Of a stretch of DNA of 64,000 nt, positions 15,150 through 26,796 are shown in pieces. The notes below the pieces were generated by a model, which was not told the origin of the DNA, did no database searches, and saw nothing but the letters and a program-made list of their open reading frames with translations. Each line of letters begins with the position of its first letter. Position 1 is the stretch's first letter. Source of the stretch: Pseudonocardia halophobica (lineage in GTDB: Bacteria; Actinomycetota; Actinomycetes; Mycobacteriales; Pseudonocardiaceae); assembly GCF_027922425.1 (NCBI RefSeq), contig NZ_BSFQ01000008.1:62001-126000 (forward strand). The letters are read 5' to 3'. A program made the position numbers and the translations under genes.

Positions 15150-17249
15150 GTGGCACGGGACGTGCTGACGGACCTGACGAAGGTCCGCAACATCGGCATC
15201 ATGGCGCACATCGACGCCGGCAAGACCACCACCACCGAGCGGATCCTGTACTACACCGGGATCAACTACAAGATCGGTGAGGTCCACGACGGCGCCGCCA
15301 CGATGGACTGGATGGAGGAGGAGCAGAAGCGCGGCATCACGATCACGTCCGCCGCGACGACCTGCTTCTGGAAAGACCACCAGATCAACATCATCGACAC
15401 GCCCGGCCACGTCGACTTCACCGTCGAGGTGGAGCGCTCGCTGCGCGTGCTCGACGGCGCGGTCGCGGTCTTCGACGGCAAGGAGGGGGTCGAGCCGCAG
15501 TCCGAGCAGGTCTGGCGGCAGGCCACCAAGTACGACGTCCCCCGCATCTGCTTCGTCAACAAGATGGACAAGCTGGGCGCGGACTTCTACTTCACCGTCG
15601 GCACGATCCAGGACCGGCTCGCGGCCAAGCCGCTGCCGCTCCAGCTGCCGATCGGCTCGGAGAGCGAGTTCATCGGCGTCGTCGACCTGGTCGAGATGCG
15701 CGCGCTGACCTGGCGTGGCGACGTCCAGAAGGGCGAGGACTACGCCGTCGAGGAGATCCCGGCCGACCTGCAGGAGAAGGCGGAGGAGTACCGCACCGCC
15801 CTTCTCGAGGCCGTCGCCGAGACCGACGACGAGCTCATGGAGATCTACCTCGGCGGCGAGGAGCTCACCGTCGAGCAGATCAAGGCCGGCGTCCGGCAGA
15901 TCGTGAAGGACCGCTCGGCGTACCCGGTGCTCTGCGGCTCCGCGTTCAAGAACAAGGGCGTCCAGCCCATGCTCGACGCGGTGATCGACTACCTGCCGTC
16001 GCCGTACGACGTGCCGCCGGTCGAGGGCACGCTGACGGACGGGGAGACCCCGGCCAGCCGCAAGCCCTCGAAGGAGGAGCCCTTCTCGGCGCTCGCCTTC
16101 AAGATCGCCGCGCACCCGTTCTTCGGCAAGCTGACCTACGTCCGGGTGTACTCGGGCCGGGTCGCCGCGGGCTCCCAGGTCATCAACTCGACCAAGGACC
16201 GCAAGGAGCGCATCGGGAAGCTCTTCCAGATGCACGCCAACAAGGAGAACCCGGTCGACGAGGCCCTGGCCGGCCACATCTACGCGGTCATCGGCCTGAA
16301 GGACACGACCACCGGCGACACGCTCAGCGACCCGCAGGCACCGATCGTGCTCGAGTCGATGACGTTCCCGGACCCGGTCATCCAGGTCGCGGTCGAGCCG
16401 AAGACCAAGGCGGACCAGGAGAAGCTCTCCACGGCGATCCAGAAGCTCGCCGAGGAGGACCCGACCTTCCAGGTCTCGCTGGACGACGAGACCGGGCAGA
16501 CGATCATCGCCGGCATGGGCGAGCTCCACCTCGAGGTGCTCGTCAACCGGATGAAGAGCGACTTCAAGGTCGAGGCGAACATCGGTAAGCCGCAGGTGGC
16601 CTACCGGGAGACGATCCGCAAGACCGTCGACAAGTACGAGTACACGCACAAGAAGCAGACCGGTGGGTCGGGGCAGTTCGCCCGGGTCATCATCAAGCTG
16701 GAGCCGCTCGACACGGCGGACGGTGCGCTGTACGAGTTCGAGAACAAGGTCACCGGTGGTCGCGTGCCGCGGGAGTACATCCCGTCCGTCGACGCCGGCG
16801 CGCAGGACGCCATGCAGTACGGCGTGCTCGCGGGCTACCCCCTCACGGGGATCAAGCTGACCCTGCTCGACGGTCAGTACCACGAGGTCGACTCGTCCGA
16901 GATGGCGTTCAAGGTCGCCGGCTCGATGGCCCTCAAGGAGGCCGCGCGCCAGGCGTCCCCCGCCATCCTCGAGCCGATGATGGCGGTCGAGGTCACCACG
17001 CCCGAGGACTACATGGGCGACGTGATCGGCGACCTCAACTCCCGCCGCGGCCAGATCCAGGCCATGGAGGAGCGGGCGGGCGCCCGCGTCGTCAAGGCGC
17101 TGGTCCCGCTCTCGGAGATGTTCGGCTACGTCGGCGACCTCCGGTCGCGGACCCAGGGCCGGGCGAACTACACGATGGTGTTCGACAGCTACGCCGAGGT
17201 CCCCTCGAACGTCGCCAAGGAGATCATCGCGAAGGCGACCGGCGAGTAA
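15150..17249 (+). CDS. fusA: Translation elongation factor G
   Basis: 699 residues, GTG start with GGGGAAG upstream. Ribosomal translocase GTPase. G-domain motifs: AHIDAGKT (19-26), [11 protein letters not shown] (switch I), DTPGHVDF and [10 protein letters not shown]. Domain IV/V regions follow to residue 699, so the length is normal. The residue pattern around [17 protein letters not shown] matches EF-G domain V. Confidence 0.99.
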   Translation: MARDVLTDLTKVRNIGIMAHIDAGKTTTTERILYYTGINYKIGEVHDGAATMDWMEEEQKRGITITSAATTCFWKDHQINIIDTPGHVDFTVEVERSLRVLDGAVAVFDGKEGVEPQSEQVWRQATKYDVPRICFVNKMDKLGADFYFTVGTIQDRLAAKPLPLQLPIGSESEFIGVVDLVEMRALTWRGDVQKGEDYAVEEIPADLQEKAEEYRTALLEAVAETDDELMEIYLGGEELTVEQIKAGVRQIVKDRSAYPVLCGSAFKNKGVQPMLDAVIDYLPSPYDVPPVEGTLTDGETPASRKPSKEEPFSALAFKIAAHPFFGKLTYVRVYSGRVAAGSQVINSTKDRKERIGKLFQMHANKENPVDEALAGHIYAVIGLKDTTTGDTLSDPQAPIVLESMTFPDPVIQVAVEPKTKADQEKLSTAIQKLAEEDPTFQVSLDDETGQTIIAGMGELHLEVLVNRMKSDFKVEANIGKPQVAYRETIRKTVDKYEYTHKKQTGGSGQFARVIIKLEPLDTADGALYEFENKVTGGRVPREYIPSVDAGAQDAMQYGVLAGYPLTGIKLTLLDGQYHEVDSSEMAFKVAGSMALKEAARQASPAILEPMMAVEVTTPEDYMGDVIGDLNSRRGQIQAMEERAGARVVKALVPLSEMFGYVGDLRSRTQGRANYTMVFDSYAEVPSNVAKEIIAKATGE

Positions 17250-17380
17250 GTCCGGACCGCTCGCGAGGCGCGGTCCGCGGACGGGTAGGGTCACCCGCCT
17301 GTTCGCGGCCCGCACCTCGAAACCCCCAGACCTGCCGTCAGCACGGCGGAGAAGAAGATCAAGTCCAGGAGGACACTGCA

Positions 17381-18574
17381 GTGGCGAAGGCGAAGTTCGA
17401 GCGGACCAAGCCGCACGTCAACATCGGCACCATCGGTCACATCGACCACGGCAAGACCACGCTGACGGCGGCCATCACCAAGGTTCTGCACGACAAGTAC
17501 CCGGACCTCAACGAGGCCTCGGCGTTCGAGAACATCGACAAGGCGCCCGAGGAGCGCCAGCGCGGTATCACGATCTCCATCGCGCACGTCGAGTACCAGA
17601 CCGAGAAGCGGCACTACGCGCACGTGGACTGCCCCGGTCACGCCGACTACATCAAGAACATGATCACCGGTGCGGCGCAGATGGACGGCGCCATCCTGGT
17701 GGTCGCGGCGACCGACGGCCCGATGCCGCAGACGCGTGAGCACGTGCTGCTCGCCCGCCAGGTCGGCGTGCCCTACATCGTGGTCGCGCTGAACAAGGCC
17801 GACATGGTCGACGACGAGGAGATCCTCGAGCTCGTCGAGCTCGAGGTCCGTGAGCTCCTGTCCTCGCAGGAGTACCCGGGCGACGACCTCCCGATCGTCC
17901 GCGTCTCGGCGCTCAAGGCCCTCGAGGGCGACGCCGAGTGGGGCGCCAAGCTCCTCGAGCTGATGGACGCCGTCGACGAGGCGATCCCGGAGCCGGAGCG
18001 CGACACCGACAAGCCGTTCCTCATGCCGGTCGAGGACGTCTTCACGATCACCGGTCGCGGCACGGTCGTCACGGGCCGTATCGAGCGCGGCATCGTGAAG
18101 GTCAACGAGACCGTCGAGATCGTCGGCATCCGCGAGAAGTCGACCTCGACCACCGTCACCGGTGTCGAGATGTTCCGCAAGATCCTCGACGAGGGTCGTG
18201 CGGGCGAGAACGTCGGCCTCCTGCTCCGCGGCATCAAGCGCGAGGACGTCGAGCGCGGCCAGGTCGTCGTGAAGCCGGGCTCCATCACGCCGCACACCGA
18301 GTTCGAGGGCCAGGTCTACATCCTGGGCAAGGACGAGGGCGGCCGGCACACGCCGTTCTTCAACAACTACCGTCCGCAGTTCTACTTCCGGACGACGGAC
18401 GTGACCGGCGTGGTGACCCTCCCGCAGGGCACCGAGATGGTCATGCCGGGTGACAACACCACCATGAGCGTTCAGCTGATCCAGCCGATCGCCATGGAGG
18501 AGGGCCTGCAGTTCGCCATCCGCGAGGGTGGTCGGACCGTCGGCGCCGGCCAGGTCACCAAGATCACCAAGTAA
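17381..18574 (+). CDS. tuf: Translation elongation factor Tu
   Basis: 397 residues, GTG start with AGGAGGACA upstream. Delivers aminoacyl-tRNA to the ribosome. Motifs: GHIDHGKT (19-26), [26 protein letters not shown] and NKADMVDD. Only one tuf copy lies in the window. It is the last gene of the str operon; 131 bp separate it from fusA, and a strong hairpin follows. Confidence 0.99.
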   Translation: MAKAKFERTKPHVNIGTIGHIDHGKTTLTAAITKVLHDKYPDLNEASAFENIDKAPEERQRGITISIAHVEYQTEKRHYAHVDCPGHADYIKNMITGAAQMDGAILVVAATDGPMPQTREHVLLARQVGVPYIVVALNKADMVDDEEILELVELEVRELLSSQEYPGDDLPIVRVSALKALEGDAEWGAKLLELMDAVDEAIPEPERDTDKPFLMPVEDVFTITGRGTVVTGRIERGIVKVNETVEIVGIREKSTSTTVTGVEMFRKILDEGRAGENVGLLLRGIKREDVERGQVVVKPGSITPHTEFEGQVYILGKDEGGRHTPFFNNYRPQFYFRTTDVTGVVTLPQGTEMVMPGDNTTMSVQLIQPIAMEEGLQFAIREGGRTVGAGQVTKITK

Positions 18575-18584
18575 GACCCCTTCC

Positions 18585-18617
18585 GCGGCCCGTGGACCCC
18601 TGTGGTCCACGGGCCGC
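18585..18617 (+). terminator. tuf terminator hairpin
   Basis: Perfect 14-bp stem GCGGCCCGTGGACC (18585-18598) with a 5-nt loop and its complement at 18604-18617, 10 bp after the tuf stop. Confidence 0.9.
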
Positions 18618-19007
18618 ACCCCGGTCGAGGGCCACCCGAACCGGTGTGGCATCCTTGACGGGTTGCGCGCGGACGGCGGGCACACGGCAGCCGGGATCTC
18701 CCGGGACTCCGTGAGTCGTCGGAAGCGCCGACCCCGGATCGACAGGCGACCCCCCTGGGGGAAGCGGTGACCCGGGGACCGGTATGCGGGTAGCAGGGCG
18801 ACACGCCCGACCTCGTGGACCGGAGCCCAGTGGGTGAGACCTGAACAGAGCGCGGACGCCCGGTCCGCATCGGATGCCCGAGTCCGCACGGACTCGCGCG
18901 CGTCGGTGCCGGTGGTTGCGACGTAGAGCTGGTCGGGGCTCCCCTCGGGGCGGGACACCCGGAGACACCGTGAAGCAGCGGCAGGAAGAAGAGGACGACC
19001 CACGACC
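18618..19007 (+). promoter_or_regulatory. Leader and promoter region of the S10 operon
   Basis: 390 bp without a credible gene between the tuf terminator and rpsJ. A TTGACG box lies at 18655-18660 but no TAnnnT is correctly spaced after it, so the promoter is not assigned. The ribosome-binding stretch GGAAGAAGAGGAC lies just upstream of the rpsJ start. Confidence 0.45.
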
Positions 19008-19313
19008 ATGGCGGGACAGAAGATCCGCATCAGGCTCAAGGCCTACGACCACGAGGCAATCGACGCGTCTGCTCGCAAGATCGTGGAGACGGTGACGCGT
19101 ACCGGTGCTCGTGTCGTCGGTCCGGTGCCGCTGCCGACCGAGAAGAACGTGTACTGCGTCATCCGCTCGCCGCACAAGTACAAGGACTCGCGCGAGCACT
19201 TCGAGATGCGCACGCACAAGCGGCTGATCGACATCCTCGACCCGACGCCGAAGACGGTCGACGCGCTCATGCGCATCGACCTGCCGGCCAGCGTCGACGT
19301 CAACATCCAGTAG
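19008..19313 (+). CDS. rpsJ: Ribosomal protein uS10
   Basis: 101 residues, [22 protein letters not shown] is the typical start of uS10, a 30S head protein that also acts in transcription antitermination with NusB in E. coli. First gene of the S10 cluster; rplC starts 7 bp downstream. Confidence 0.99.
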   Translation: MAGQKIRIRLKAYDHEAIDASARKIVETVTRTGARVVGPVPLPTEKNVYCVIRSPHKYKDSREHFEMRTHKRLIDILDPTPKTVDALMRIDLPASVDVNIQ

Positions 19314-19320
19314 GGCACCG

Positions 19321-19974
19321 ATGAGCGACAGGCAGATCACCGGGATCCTGGGCCGGAAGCTCGGGATGACCCAGGTATTCGACGAGAACAACCGGGTGGT
19401 TCCGGTCACCGTGGTCCAGGCCGGGCCCAACGTCGTGACGCAGATCCGCTCGCAGGAGAAGGACGGGTACGAGGCGGTCCAGCTCGCCTTCGGTGCGGTC
19501 GACCCGCGCCGGGTGAACAAGCCGGAGACCGGGCACTTCGCGAAGGCCGGCGTGACCCCGCGCCGCTTCACCGTCGAGCTGCGCACGACGGACGCCGCGA
19601 GCTACGAGCTCGGCCAGGAGATCACCGCCGAGGCCTTCGAGGCCGGTGCCGTGGTCGACGTCGTCGGCACCACCAAGGGCAAGGGCACCGCGGGTGTCAT
19701 GAAGCGCCACGGCTTCAAGGGCCTCGGCGCCTCGCACGGCACCCAGCGCAAGCACCGCTCGCCGGGCTCGATCGGTGGTTGTGCCACCCCGGGCCGCGTC
19801 TTCAAGGGCGTGCGCATGGCGGGTCGGATGGGTGTCGCCCGGCAGACCACGCAGAACCTGAAGATCCACCGCGTCGACGCCGAGCGCGGGCTGCTGCTGA
19901 TCAAGGGCGCCGTCCCCGGCCCCCGTGGCGGGCTCGTCGTGGTGAAGAGTGCCGCGAAGGGTGGTGCCCAGTGA
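19321..19974 (+). CDS. rplC: Ribosomal protein uL3
   Basis: 217 residues, ATG. Large-subunit assembly initiator near the peptidyl transferase centre. Conserved [13 protein letters not shown] at the N-terminus and the loop [20 protein letters not shown] that reaches the catalytic centre. Its TGA overlaps the GTG of rplD. Confidence 0.99.
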   Translation: MSDRQITGILGRKLGMTQVFDENNRVVPVTVVQAGPNVVTQIRSQEKDGYEAVQLAFGAVDPRRVNKPETGHFAKAGVTPRRFTVELRTTDAASYELGQEITAEAFEAGAVVDVVGTTKGKGTAGVMKRHGFKGLGASHGTQRKHRSPGSIGGCATPGRVFKGVRMAGRMGVARQTTQNLKIHRVDAERGLLLIKGAVPGPRGGLVVVKSAAKGGAQ

Positions 19975-20648
19975 GCACCGTCGAGATCAAGGACGCGTCG
20001 GGCGCGAAGTCCGGCTCGGTCGAGCTCCCGGACCACGTCTTCGACGTGACCGCGAACGTGCCGTTGATGCACCAGGTCGTCGTGGCCCAGCAGGCCGCGG
20101 CCCGCCAGGGCACGCACGACACGAAGACCCGCGGCGAGGTCCGTGGCGGCGGCAAGAAGCCGTACCGCCAGAAGGGCACCGGCCGTGCCCGTCAGGGCTC
20201 GACCCGCGCGCCGCAGTTCGCCGGCGGTGGCACCGTCCACGGCCCGACGCCGCGCGACTACAGCCAGCGGACCCCGAAGAAGATGAAGGCCGCCGCGCTG
20301 CGCGGCGCACTGTCGGACCGGGCCCGCGCGGGCCTCGTCCACGTCGTCTCCGGGATCGTCGACGGGGACACCCCCTCGACGAAGTCCGCCCGCCAGGCCG
20401 TCGCGGCCGTCGCCGGCGCCGACACCCGCGTGCTCGCGGTGGTCGACCGGGACGACTCGGTGAACCTGCTGAGCCTGCGCAACCTGCCGCAGGTCCACCT
20501 GATCGCACCGGACCAGCTGAACACGTACGACGTGCTCGTGAACGACGTCGTGCTGTTCACCCAGGCCTCGCTGGACGCGTTCCTGGCCGGTCCGGTCGCG
20601 GTCAAGACCAAGCGTGCCGAGCGTGCGGAGAAGGAGGAGGGCAAGTGA
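19971..20648 (+). CDS. rplD: Ribosomal protein uL4
   Basis: 225 residues from the GTG at 19971, which overlaps the rplC stop as GTGA. The arm [19 protein letters not shown], which lines the exit tunnel, is intact. The C-terminus carries a short Lys/Glu-rich tail. The stop overlaps the next GTG (rplW). Confidence 0.98.
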   Translation: MSTVEIKDASGAKSGSVELPDHVFDVTANVPLMHQVVVAQQAAARQGTHDTKTRGEVRGGGKKPYRQKGTGRARQGSTRAPQFAGGGTVHGPTPRDYSQRTPKKMKAAALRGALSDRARAGLVHVVSGIVDGDTPSTKSARQAVAAVAGADTRVLAVVDRDDSVNLLSLRNLPQVHLIAPDQLNTYDVLVNDVVLFTQASLDAFLAGPVAVKTKRAERAEKEEGK

Positions 20649-20944
20649 TCCCCGACCCGCGCGACATCCTGCTCGCGCCGGTGGTGTCCGAGAAGAGCTA
20701 CTCGCTGCTCGACGAGAAGCAGTACACCTTCCTCGTCCACCCCGACGCGAACAAGACCCAGATCAAGATCGCCGTGGAGCAGGTGTTCGGGGTGAAGGTC
20801 GTCAGCGTGAACACGCTGAACCGCCCCGGGAAGCGGAAGCGCTCGCGCACCGGCTACGGCAAGCGCAAGGACACCAAGCGCGCGATCGTCACGCTCTCCG
20901 CGGAGAGCAAGGACATCGACGTGTTCGGTGCCCGGGCGAGCTGA
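20645..20944 (+). CDS. rplW: Ribosomal protein uL23
   Basis: 99 residues from the GTG at 20645 (GTGA overlap with rplD). [18 protein letters not shown] is the typical uL23 start. The protein sits at the tunnel exit and docks trigger factor and signal recognition particle. Followed by rplB after 16 bp. Confidence 0.98.
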   Translation: MIPDPRDILLAPVVSEKSYSLLDEKQYTFLVHPDANKTQIKIAVEQVFGVKVVSVNTLNRPGKRKRSRTGYGKRKDTKRAIVTLSAESKDIDVFGARAS

Positions 20945-20960
20945 GGGAGCGAGCTGACCC

Positions 20961-21794
20961 ATGGGTATCCGTAAGTACAAGCCGACGACTCCCGGCCGCC
21001 GCGGTTCCAGCGTCTCCGACTTCGCGGAGATCACCCGCGACACCCCGGAGAAGTCCCTGATCCGTCCGCTGCACGGCAAGGGCGGCCGCAACGCGCACGG
21101 CAAGGTCACCACCCGCCACCAGGGCGGCGGCCACAAGCGCGCGTACCGCTTGATCGACTTCCGGCGGAACGACAAGGACGGCATCCCGGCCAAGGTCGCG
21201 CACATCGAGTACGACCCCAACCGGACGTCCCGCATCGCGCTGCTGCACTACGCCGACGGCGAGAAGCGCTACATCATCGCGCCGGCGCGGCTCAAGCAGG
21301 GCGACAAGGTCGAGGCCGGCCCGAAGGCCGACATCAAGGTCGGCAACAACCTGCCGCTGCGCAACATCCCGACCGGCACCGTGGTGCACGCGATCGAGCT
21401 CCGCCCCGGTGGCGGCGCGAAGATCGCCCGCTCCGCCGGGTCGAGCGTGCAGCTGGTGGCGAAGGACGGCCCGTACGCGCAGTTGCGCATGCCGTCCGGC
21501 GAGATCCGCAACGTCGACGTGCGCTGCCGCGCCACCGTCGGCGAGGTGGGCAACGCCGAGCACTCCAACATCAACTGGGGCAAGGCCGGCCGCATGCGGT
21601 GGAAGGGCAAGCGCCCGACCGTCCGCGGTGTCGCCATGAACCCGGTCGACCACCCGCACGGTGGTGGTGAGGGGAAGACCTCCGGTGGCCGCCACCCGGT
21701 CAACCCCGCGGGCAAGCCCGAGGGCCGCACCCGCCGCACCAAGCCGTCCGACAAGTTGATCGTCCGCCGGCGTCGTACCGGCAAGAAGCGCTGA
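20961..21794 (+). CDS. rplB: Ribosomal protein uL2
   Basis: 277 residues, ATG, preceded by AGGGAG. Structural protein next to the peptidyl transferase centre. Conserved [16 protein letters not shown] contains the histidine at the base of domain V of 23S rRNA, and the tail [13 protein letters not shown] is typical. Confidence 0.99.
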   Translation: MGIRKYKPTTPGRRGSSVSDFAEITRDTPEKSLIRPLHGKGGRNAHGKVTTRHQGGGHKRAYRLIDFRRNDKDGIPAKVAHIEYDPNRTSRIALLHYADGEKRYIIAPARLKQGDKVEAGPKADIKVGNNLPLRNIPTGTVVHAIELRPGGGAKIARSAGSSVQLVAKDGPYAQLRMPSGEIRNVDVRCRATVGEVGNAEHSNINWGKAGRMRWKGKRPTVRGVAMNPVDHPHGGGEGKTSGGRHPVNPAGKPEGRTRRTKPSDKLIVRRRRTGKKR

Positions 21795-21810
21795 GCAGGG
21801 AGGTTAAGAC

Positions 21811-22092
21811 ATGCCGCGCAGCCTGAAGAAGGGCCCGTTCGTGGACGACCACCTGCTCAAGAAGGTGGACGCCCTCAACGAGTCCGGCAAGAAGACCGTC
21901 ATCCGGACCTGGTCCCGACGGTCCACCATCATCCCGGACATGATCGGCCACACGATCGCGGTGCACGACGGCCGCAAGCACGTGCCGGTGTTCGTGTCCG
22001 ACTCGATGGTCGGCCACAAGCTGGGGGAGTTCGCTCCCACCCGCACGTTCCGTGGCCACATCAGGGACGACCGCAAGGCGCGCAGGCGCTGA
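21811..22092 (+). CDS. rpsS: Ribosomal protein uS19
   Basis: 93 residues, ATG, GGGAGG upstream. [19 protein letters not shown] and [19 protein letters not shown] are characteristic. 30S head protein that contacts uS13 and the A-site finger of the 50S. Confidence 0.99.
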   Translation: MPRSLKKGPFVDDHLLKKVDALNESGKKTVIRTWSRRSTIIPDMIGHTIAVHDGRKHVPVFVSDSMVGHKLGEFAPTRTFRGHIRDDRKARRR

Positions 22093-22132
22093 GGCGGACC
22101 GAGTAGCGACCAAGGAGAGGTGGAGAAACAGC

Positions 22133-22555
22133 ATGGCTGACACAGCCAGCAGCACCGCCGACGCCGCGCTCGAGCCCGCTCGTGCGCTCGCGAAGGCCCG
22201 GTTCGTGCGGATGTCGCCGACCAAGTGCCGTCGTGTCGTGGACCTGGTCCGCGGCCTGCCGGTGAACGAGGCGCTGGCGATCCTGCGGTACTCGCCGCAG
22301 GCCGCCGCGGAGCCGGTGGCGAAGGTCGTGGCGAGCGCCGCGGCCAACGCCGAGAACAACTTCGACATGGACCCGGAGACCCTCGTGGTCGCCGTCGCCA
22401 TGGTCGACGAGGGGCCGACGCTCAAGCGCATCCGGCCGCGGGCCCAGGGCCGCGCGTACCGGATCCGCAAGCGGACGAGCCACATCACCATCGAGGTCGA
22501 GTCCGCGCCCGCGAAGGCCGGCCGTTCCCGTGGTGCGAAGGGGAGGGCCCGCTGA
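22133..22555 (+). CDS. rplV: Ribosomal protein uL22
   Basis: 140 residues. The ATG at 22133 is chosen because GGAGAGGTGGAG precedes it; the frame extends upstream but without a start signal. [20 protein letters not shown] is the conserved uL22 core, and the beta-hairpin around [13 protein letters not shown] reaches into the exit tunnel. N- and C-terminal tails are Ala-rich. Stop and rpsC start overlap (TGATG). Confidence 0.98.
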   Translation: MADTASSTADAALEPARALAKARFVRMSPTKCRRVVDLVRGLPVNEALAILRYSPQAAAEPVAKVVASAAANAENNFDMDPETLVVAVAMVDEGPTLKRIRPRAQGRAYRIRKRTSHITIEVESAPAKAGRSRGAKGRAR

Positions 22556-23385
22556 TGGGGCAGAAGATCAACCCGCACGGCTTCCGCCTGGGCATCACCA
22601 CGGACTGGAAGTCGCGCTGGTACGCCGACAAGCAGTACGCGGAGTACGTGAAGGAGGACGTCGAGATCCGCCGCATGCTCTCCAAGGGCATGGAGCGGGC
22701 CGGCATCTCCAAGGTCGAGATCGAGCGGACCCGGGACCGTGTGCGGGTGGACATCCACACCGCCCGCCCGGGCATCGTGATCGGCCGGCGCGGCGCCGAG
22801 GCCGACCGCATCCGCGGCAACCTCGAGAAGCTGACCAAGAAGCAGGTCCAGCTCAACATCCTCGAGGTCAAGAACTCCGAGTCGGACGCACAGCTCGTGG
22901 CGCAGGGCGTCGCCGAGCAGCTGTCCAACCGCGTGGCCTTCCGCCGCGCGATGCGCAAGGCCATCCAGTCGGCCATGCGCTCGCCGCAGGTGAAGGGCAT
23001 CCGGGTGCAGTGCTCCGGCCGCCTCGGCGGCGCGGAGATGTCGCGCTCCGAGTTCTACCGCGAGGGTCGCGTCCCGCTGCACACGCTGCGCGCGGACATC
23101 GACTACGGCCTGTTCGAGGCCCGGACGACCTTCGGCCGCATCGGCGTGAAGGTCTGGATCTACAAGGGCGACGTCGTCGGCGGCCGCCGCGAGAACGCCC
23201 CCGCCGCCGAGGCGCCGGGCCGCGGACCGCGTCGCGAGCGTCCGGCCCGCCGTCGATCCGGAGCCTCGGGCACGACCGCGACCAGCACCGACGCCGGGCG
23301 TGCGGCTGCCGAGCAGTCGGGTGGCACCGCCACCGCGACCGCTGCGCCGTCGGAGGCCCCGGCCTCGAGCAACGGGGAGAACTGA
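22555..23385 (+). CDS. rpsC: Ribosomal protein uS3 with extended C-terminus
   Basis: 276 residues starting at the ATG that overlaps the rplV stop. [20 protein letters not shown], the KH-domain signature [15 protein letters not shown] and the C-terminal domain through [11 protein letters not shown] are all present. The last 60 or so residues are an Arg-rich then Ala/Thr/Ser-rich low-complexity tail, longer than in E. coli but in line with actinobacterial uS3. It lines the mRNA entry channel. Confidence 0.98.
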   Translation: MGQKINPHGFRLGITTDWKSRWYADKQYAEYVKEDVEIRRMLSKGMERAGISKVEIERTRDRVRVDIHTARPGIVIGRRGAEADRIRGNLEKLTKKQVQLNILEVKNSESDAQLVAQGVAEQLSNRVAFRRAMRKAIQSAMRSPQVKGIRVQCSGRLGGAEMSRSEFYREGRVPLHTLRADIDYGLFEARTTFGRIGVKVWIYKGDVVGGRRENAPAAEAPGRGPRRERPARRRSGASGTTATSTDAGRAAAEQSGGTATATAAPSEAPASSNGEN

Positions 23386-23388
23386 GCC

Positions 23389-23808
23389 ATGCTGATCCCC
23401 CGCAAGGTGAAGCACCGCAAGCAGCACCGTCCGCACCGGACGGGGATGTCGACCGGTGGCACCCGGGTCACGTTCGGCGAGTTCGGGATCCAGGCGCTGG
23501 AGCCCGCCTACGTCACCAACCGCCAGATCGAGTCGGCGCGTATCGCGATCAACCGGCACATCAAGCGTGGTGGCAAGGTCTGGATCAACGTCTTCCCGGA
23601 CCGTCCGCTGACCAAGAAGCCCGCCGAGACCCGCATGGGTTCCGGTAAGGGCTCCCCCGAGAAGTGGGTGACCAACGTCAAGCCCGGCCGGGTGCTCTTC
23701 GAGATGAGCTACCCGAACGAGGCTCTCGCGCGGGAGGCCCTGCGCCGCGCCATCCACAAGCTGCCCATGAAGTGCCGGATCGTGACCCGTGAGGGTGGTG
23801 ACATCTGA
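23389..23808 (+). CDS. rplP: Ribosomal protein uL16
   Basis: 139 residues, [22 protein letters not shown] and [20 protein letters not shown] are characteristic. It helps place tRNA in the A and P sites of the 50S. Stop overlaps the rpmC start (TGATGG). Confidence 0.99.
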   Translation: MLIPRKVKHRKQHRPHRTGMSTGGTRVTFGEFGIQALEPAYVTNRQIESARIAINRHIKRGGKVWINVFPDRPLTKKPAETRMGSGKGSPEKWVTNVKPGRVLFEMSYPNEALAREALRRAIHKLPMKCRIVTREGGDI

Positions 23809-24044
23809 TGGCGGCCACCACTGCTGCCGAGCTGCGTGAGCTGACCGACGAGGAGCTCGTGCTGCGGGTCAAGGAGGCCAAGGAGGAGCTGTTCAACCTC
23901 CGCTTCCAGATGGCGACCGGGCAGCTGGACAACAACCGGCGGCTGCGTACCGTCCGGCACGACATCGCGCGGATCTACACGGTCATGCGCGAGCGCGAGC
24001 TGGGCCTCTCGGCCGCCCCGAGCGACAACGAGGGCGCGGCATGA
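23808..24044 (+). CDS. rpmC: Ribosomal protein uL29
   Basis: 78 residues, ATG overlapping the rplP stop. The core [20 protein letters not shown] with [12 protein letters not shown] is the two-helix uL29 fold at the tunnel exit. The short C-terminal tail is divergent. rpsQ overlaps by ATGA. Confidence 0.98.
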   Translation: MAATTAAELRELTDEELVLRVKEAKEELFNLRFQMATGQLDNNRRLRTVRHDIARIYTVMRERELGLSAAPSDNEGAA

Positions 24045-24313
24045 GCGAGAAGACTCAGGAGCAGCGCGGGGAGCGGAAGGTCCGCGAGGGCCTGGTCGTG
24101 TCCGACAAGATGGACAAGACCATCGTGGTCACCCTCGAGGACCGCGTGAAGCACCCGCTGTACGGCAAGGTCATCCGGCGGACCAGCAAGGTCAAGGCGC
24201 ACGACGAGGCCAACACGGCCGGCGTCGGCGACCGCGTCCGGCTGATGGAGACCCGGCCGCTGTCCGCCACCAAGCGGTGGCGGCTGGTCGAGATCCTGGA
24301 GAAGGCGAAGTGA
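24041..24313 (+). CDS. rpsQ: Ribosomal protein uS17
   Basis: 90 residues, ATG overlapping the rpmC stop by four bases. [18 protein letters not shown] and [19 protein letters not shown] mark uS17, an early 16S rRNA binder. Its TGA overlaps the GTG of rplN. Confidence 0.99.
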   Translation: MSEKTQEQRGERKVREGLVVSDKMDKTIVVTLEDRVKHPLYGKVIRRTSKVKAHDEANTAGVGDRVRLMETRPLSATKRWRLVEILEKAK

Positions 24314-24678
24314 TCCAGCAGGAGTCGCGGCTGCGCGTCGCCGACAACACCGGTGCCAAGGAGATCCTGTGCATCCGGGTGCTGGGCGGTTCGGCGCGAC
24401 GCTACGCGGGGATCGGCGACACCATCGTCGCCACCGTCAAGGAGGCCATCCCCGCGGCCGGCGTGAAGCGCGGTGACGTCGTCAAGGCGGTCATCGTGCG
24501 CACGGTCAAGGAGAAGCGCCGCCCGGACGGCAGCTACATCCGGTTCGACGAGAACGCCGCCGTCCTGATCAAGGACAACGGTGAGCCGCGGGGGACCCGT
24601 ATCTTCGGCCCGGTCGGCCGCGAGCTCCGTGACCGCCGGTTCATGAAGATCATCTCCCTCGCCCCGGAGGTGCTGTAG
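24310..24678 (+). CDS. rplN: Ribosomal protein uL14
   Basis: 122 residues from the GTG at 24310 (GTGA overlap with rpsQ). [17 protein letters not shown] is the canonical uL14 N-terminus, so the longer open frame upstream is not used. uL14 lies at the subunit interface. Confidence 0.99.
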   Translation: MIQQESRLRVADNTGAKEILCIRVLGGSARRYAGIGDTIVATVKEAIPAAGVKRGDVVKAVIVRTVKEKRRPDGSYIRFDENAAVLIKDNGEPRGTRIFGPVGRELRDRRFMKIISLAPEVL

Positions 24679-24681
24679 AGC

Positions 24682-25011
24682 ATGAAGGTCAAGAAGGGCG
24701 ACACGGTCCTCGTCATCGCCGGCAAGGACAAGGGCGCGAAGGGCAAGGTCATCCAGGCCTACCCGGACCGCGACCGCGTCCTCGTCGAGGGCGTGAACCG
24801 TATCAAGAAGCACACGCGGGTGAGCCAGAACCAGCGGGGCGCGCAGTCCGGCGGGATCGTCACCCAGGAGGCGCCCATCCACGTCTCGAACGTGATGGTC
24901 GTCGACTCCGACGGGAAGCCGACCCGTGTCGGCAAGAAGCTCGTCGAGTCCGAGGACGGCGGCAAGGCCAGACGCGTCCGGATCTCCCGCAAGTCCGGGA
25001 AGGAGATCTGA
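24682..25011 (+). CDS. rplX: Ribosomal protein uL24
   Basis: 109 residues, [23 protein letters not shown] is the KOW motif of uL24, one of the two assembly initiators of the 50S. Stop overlaps the rplE start. Confidence 0.99.
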   Translation: MKVKKGDTVLVIAGKDKGAKGKVIQAYPDRDRVLVEGVNRIKKHTRVSQNQRGAQSGGIVTQEAPIHVSNVMVVDSDGKPTRVGKKLVESEDGGKARRVRISRKSGKEI

Positions 25012-25574
25012 TGACCACCACGGAGAAGGTCAACCCGCGCCTCAAGCAGCGCTACGTCGACGAGATCAAGGGCGAGCTGCAGAAGCAGTTCTCCTACGGC
25101 AACGTCATGCAGATCCCCGGCGTCGTGAAGGTCGTCGTGAACATGGGCGTCGGCGACGCCGCCCGTGACTCGAAGCTGATCGACGGCGCCGTGCGGGACC
25201 TGGCCACCATCACCGGCCAGAAGCCGCAGGTCCGGCGGGCCACCAAGTCCATCGCGCAGTTCAAGCTGCGCGAGGGCATGCCGATCGGCGCGAAGGTCAC
25301 CCTGCGCAACGACCGGATGTGGGAGTTCCTGGACCGGCTGCTGACGATCGCGCTGCCGCGTATCCGCGACTTCCGCGGCCTCTCGCCGAACCAGTTCGAC
25401 GGGCGGGGCAACTACACGTTCGGTCTCACGGAGCAGTCCATGTTCCACGAGATCGACCCGGACTCGATCGACCGGCCGCGTGGCATGGACATCACCGTCG
25501 TGACCACCGCGACCACGGACGAGGAAGGCCGGGCGCTCCTGCGCCAGCTCGGCTTCCCCTTCAAGGAGAACTGA
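25011..25574 (+). CDS. rplE: Ribosomal protein uL5
   Basis: 187 residues, ATG overlapping the rplX stop (TGATG). Core motif [11 protein letters not shown] and the C-terminal FPFKEN are typical. uL5 binds 5S rRNA in the central protuberance and contacts P-site tRNA. Confidence 0.99.
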   Translation: MTTTEKVNPRLKQRYVDEIKGELQKQFSYGNVMQIPGVVKVVVNMGVGDAARDSKLIDGAVRDLATITGQKPQVRRATKSIAQFKLREGMPIGAKVTLRNDRMWEFLDRLLTIALPRIRDFRGLSPNQFDGRGNYTFGLTEQSMFHEIDPDSIDRPRGMDITVVTTATTDEEGRALLRQLGFPFKEN

Positions 25575-25577
25575 GAG

Positions 25578-25763
25578 ATGGCGAAGAAGGCGCTTCGCAT
25601 CAAGGCGGAGAAGACCCCCAAGTTCAAGGTCCGCGGCTACACCCGCTGCCAGAAGTGCGGGCGTCCGCGCGCGGTCCTGCGCAAGTTCGGCCTCTGCCGC
25701 GTGTGCGTCCGCGAGATGGCACACGCCGGCGAGCTGCCGGGCGTCAGCAAGAGCAGCTGGTAA
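25578..25763 (+). CDS. rpsZ: Ribosomal protein uS14, zinc-binding type
   Basis: 61 residues, ATG. The C-x2-C pairs in CQKCGRP and CRVC make this the short, zinc-binding (C+) form of uS14, normally the primary form in actinobacteria. A cysteine-free paralogue, if present, is not in the window. 79 bp separate it from rpsH. Confidence 0.98.
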   Translation: MAKKALRIKAEKTPKFKVRGYTRCQKCGRPRAVLRKFGLCRVCVREMAHAGELPGVSKSSW

Positions 25764-25842
25764 TCACTCAGCTGTCGTTTCGTTCGCCGCAGGCCCCCCG
25801 TGAGTCACGGGGGGAACCACGGCGGGAAAGAGACACCACACC

Positions 25843-26241
25843 ATGACGATGACCGATCCGATCGCAGACATGCTCACGCGTCTGCGGAACGCGAACTCGG
25901 CCTATCACGACCAGGTCGTGATGCCGCACTCCAAGCTGAAGGTCGCCATTGCGGAGATCCTGCAGAAGGAGGGCTACATCGCGAGCCACCACACCGAGGA
26001 CGCCGAGGTCGGCAAGTCCCTGGTGATCGAGCTGAAGTACGGGCGCAACCGCGAGCGCAGCGTCGCGGGCCTGCGCCGGGTCTCGAAGCCGGGCCTGCGG
26101 GTCTACGCGAAGTCGACCAACCTGCCGCGCGTTCTCGGCGGCCTGGGCATCGCGATCATCTCGACGAGCCAGGGCCTCCTCACGGACAAGCAGGCCTACC
26201 GGAGCGGCGTGGGCGGGGAAGTCCTCGCCTACGTCTGGTGA
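25843..26241 (+). CDS. rpsH: Ribosomal protein uS8
   Basis: 132 residues, [23 protein letters not shown] and the C-terminal [11 protein letters not shown] are diagnostic. uS8 binds the central domain of 16S rRNA and is the regulator of the spc operon in E. coli. Confidence 0.99.
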   Translation: MTMTDPIADMLTRLRNANSAYHDQVVMPHSKLKVAIAEILQKEGYIASHHTEDAEVGKSLVIELKYGRNRERSVAGLRRVSKPGLRVYAKSTNLPRVLGGLGIAIISTSQGLLTDKQAYRSGVGGEVLAYVW

Positions 26242-26256
26242 GAAGGGAGTAGAGCG

Positions 26257-26793
26257 ATGTCCCGCATCGGGAAGCTGCCGATCACCGTGCCGTCCGGCGT
26301 CGACGTGACCATCGAGGGCCGCACGGTCACCGTCAAGGGGCCCAAGGGCACCCTGTCGCACACCGTCATCGCGCCGATCACGGTCGCGCTGAACGACGGC
26401 GTCGTCTCGGTCGAGCGGCCGGACGACGAGCGGAAGACCAAGGCCTACCACGGCCTGTCCCGCACCCTGGTGAGCAACCTCGTCGAGGGCGTCACCAAGG
26501 GCTACGAGAAGAAGCTCGAGATCGTCGGTGTCGGTTACCGCGTCGCGCTCAAGGGCTCGAACCTGGAGTTCGCCCTCGGGTTCAGCCACCCCGTCGTCAT
26601 CCAGCCGCCGGAGGGCATCACCTTCGCCGTCGAGTCGCCCACCAAGTTCTCGGTGAGCGGCATCGACAAGCAGCTGGTGGGCGAGACCGCGGCGAACATC
26701 CGCAAGATCCGCAAGCCGGAGCCCTACAAGGGCAAGGGCGTGCGGTACGCCGGCGAGAACGTCCGCCGCAAGGTCGGGAAGACGGGTAAGTAA
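26257..26793 (+). CDS. rplF: Ribosomal protein uL6
   Basis: 178 residues, ATG preceded by [26 protein letters not shown] and [19 protein letters not shown] are typical. Binds near the sarcin-ricin loop and the factor-binding site. Confidence 0.99.
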   Translation: MSRIGKLPITVPSGVDVTIEGRTVTVKGPKGTLSHTVIAPITVALNDGVVSVERPDDERKTKAYHGLSRTLVSNLVEGVTKGYEKKLEIVGVGYRVALKGSNLEFALGFSHPVVIQPPEGITFAVESPTKFSVSGIDKQLVGETAANIRKIRKPEPYKGKGVRYAGENVRRKVGKTGK

Positions 26794-26796
26794 GCC

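Noticed and set aside
14604..17315. Long minus-strand frame across rpsG and fusA
   Set aside because: Antisense shadow of conserved genes, with no independent start signal.
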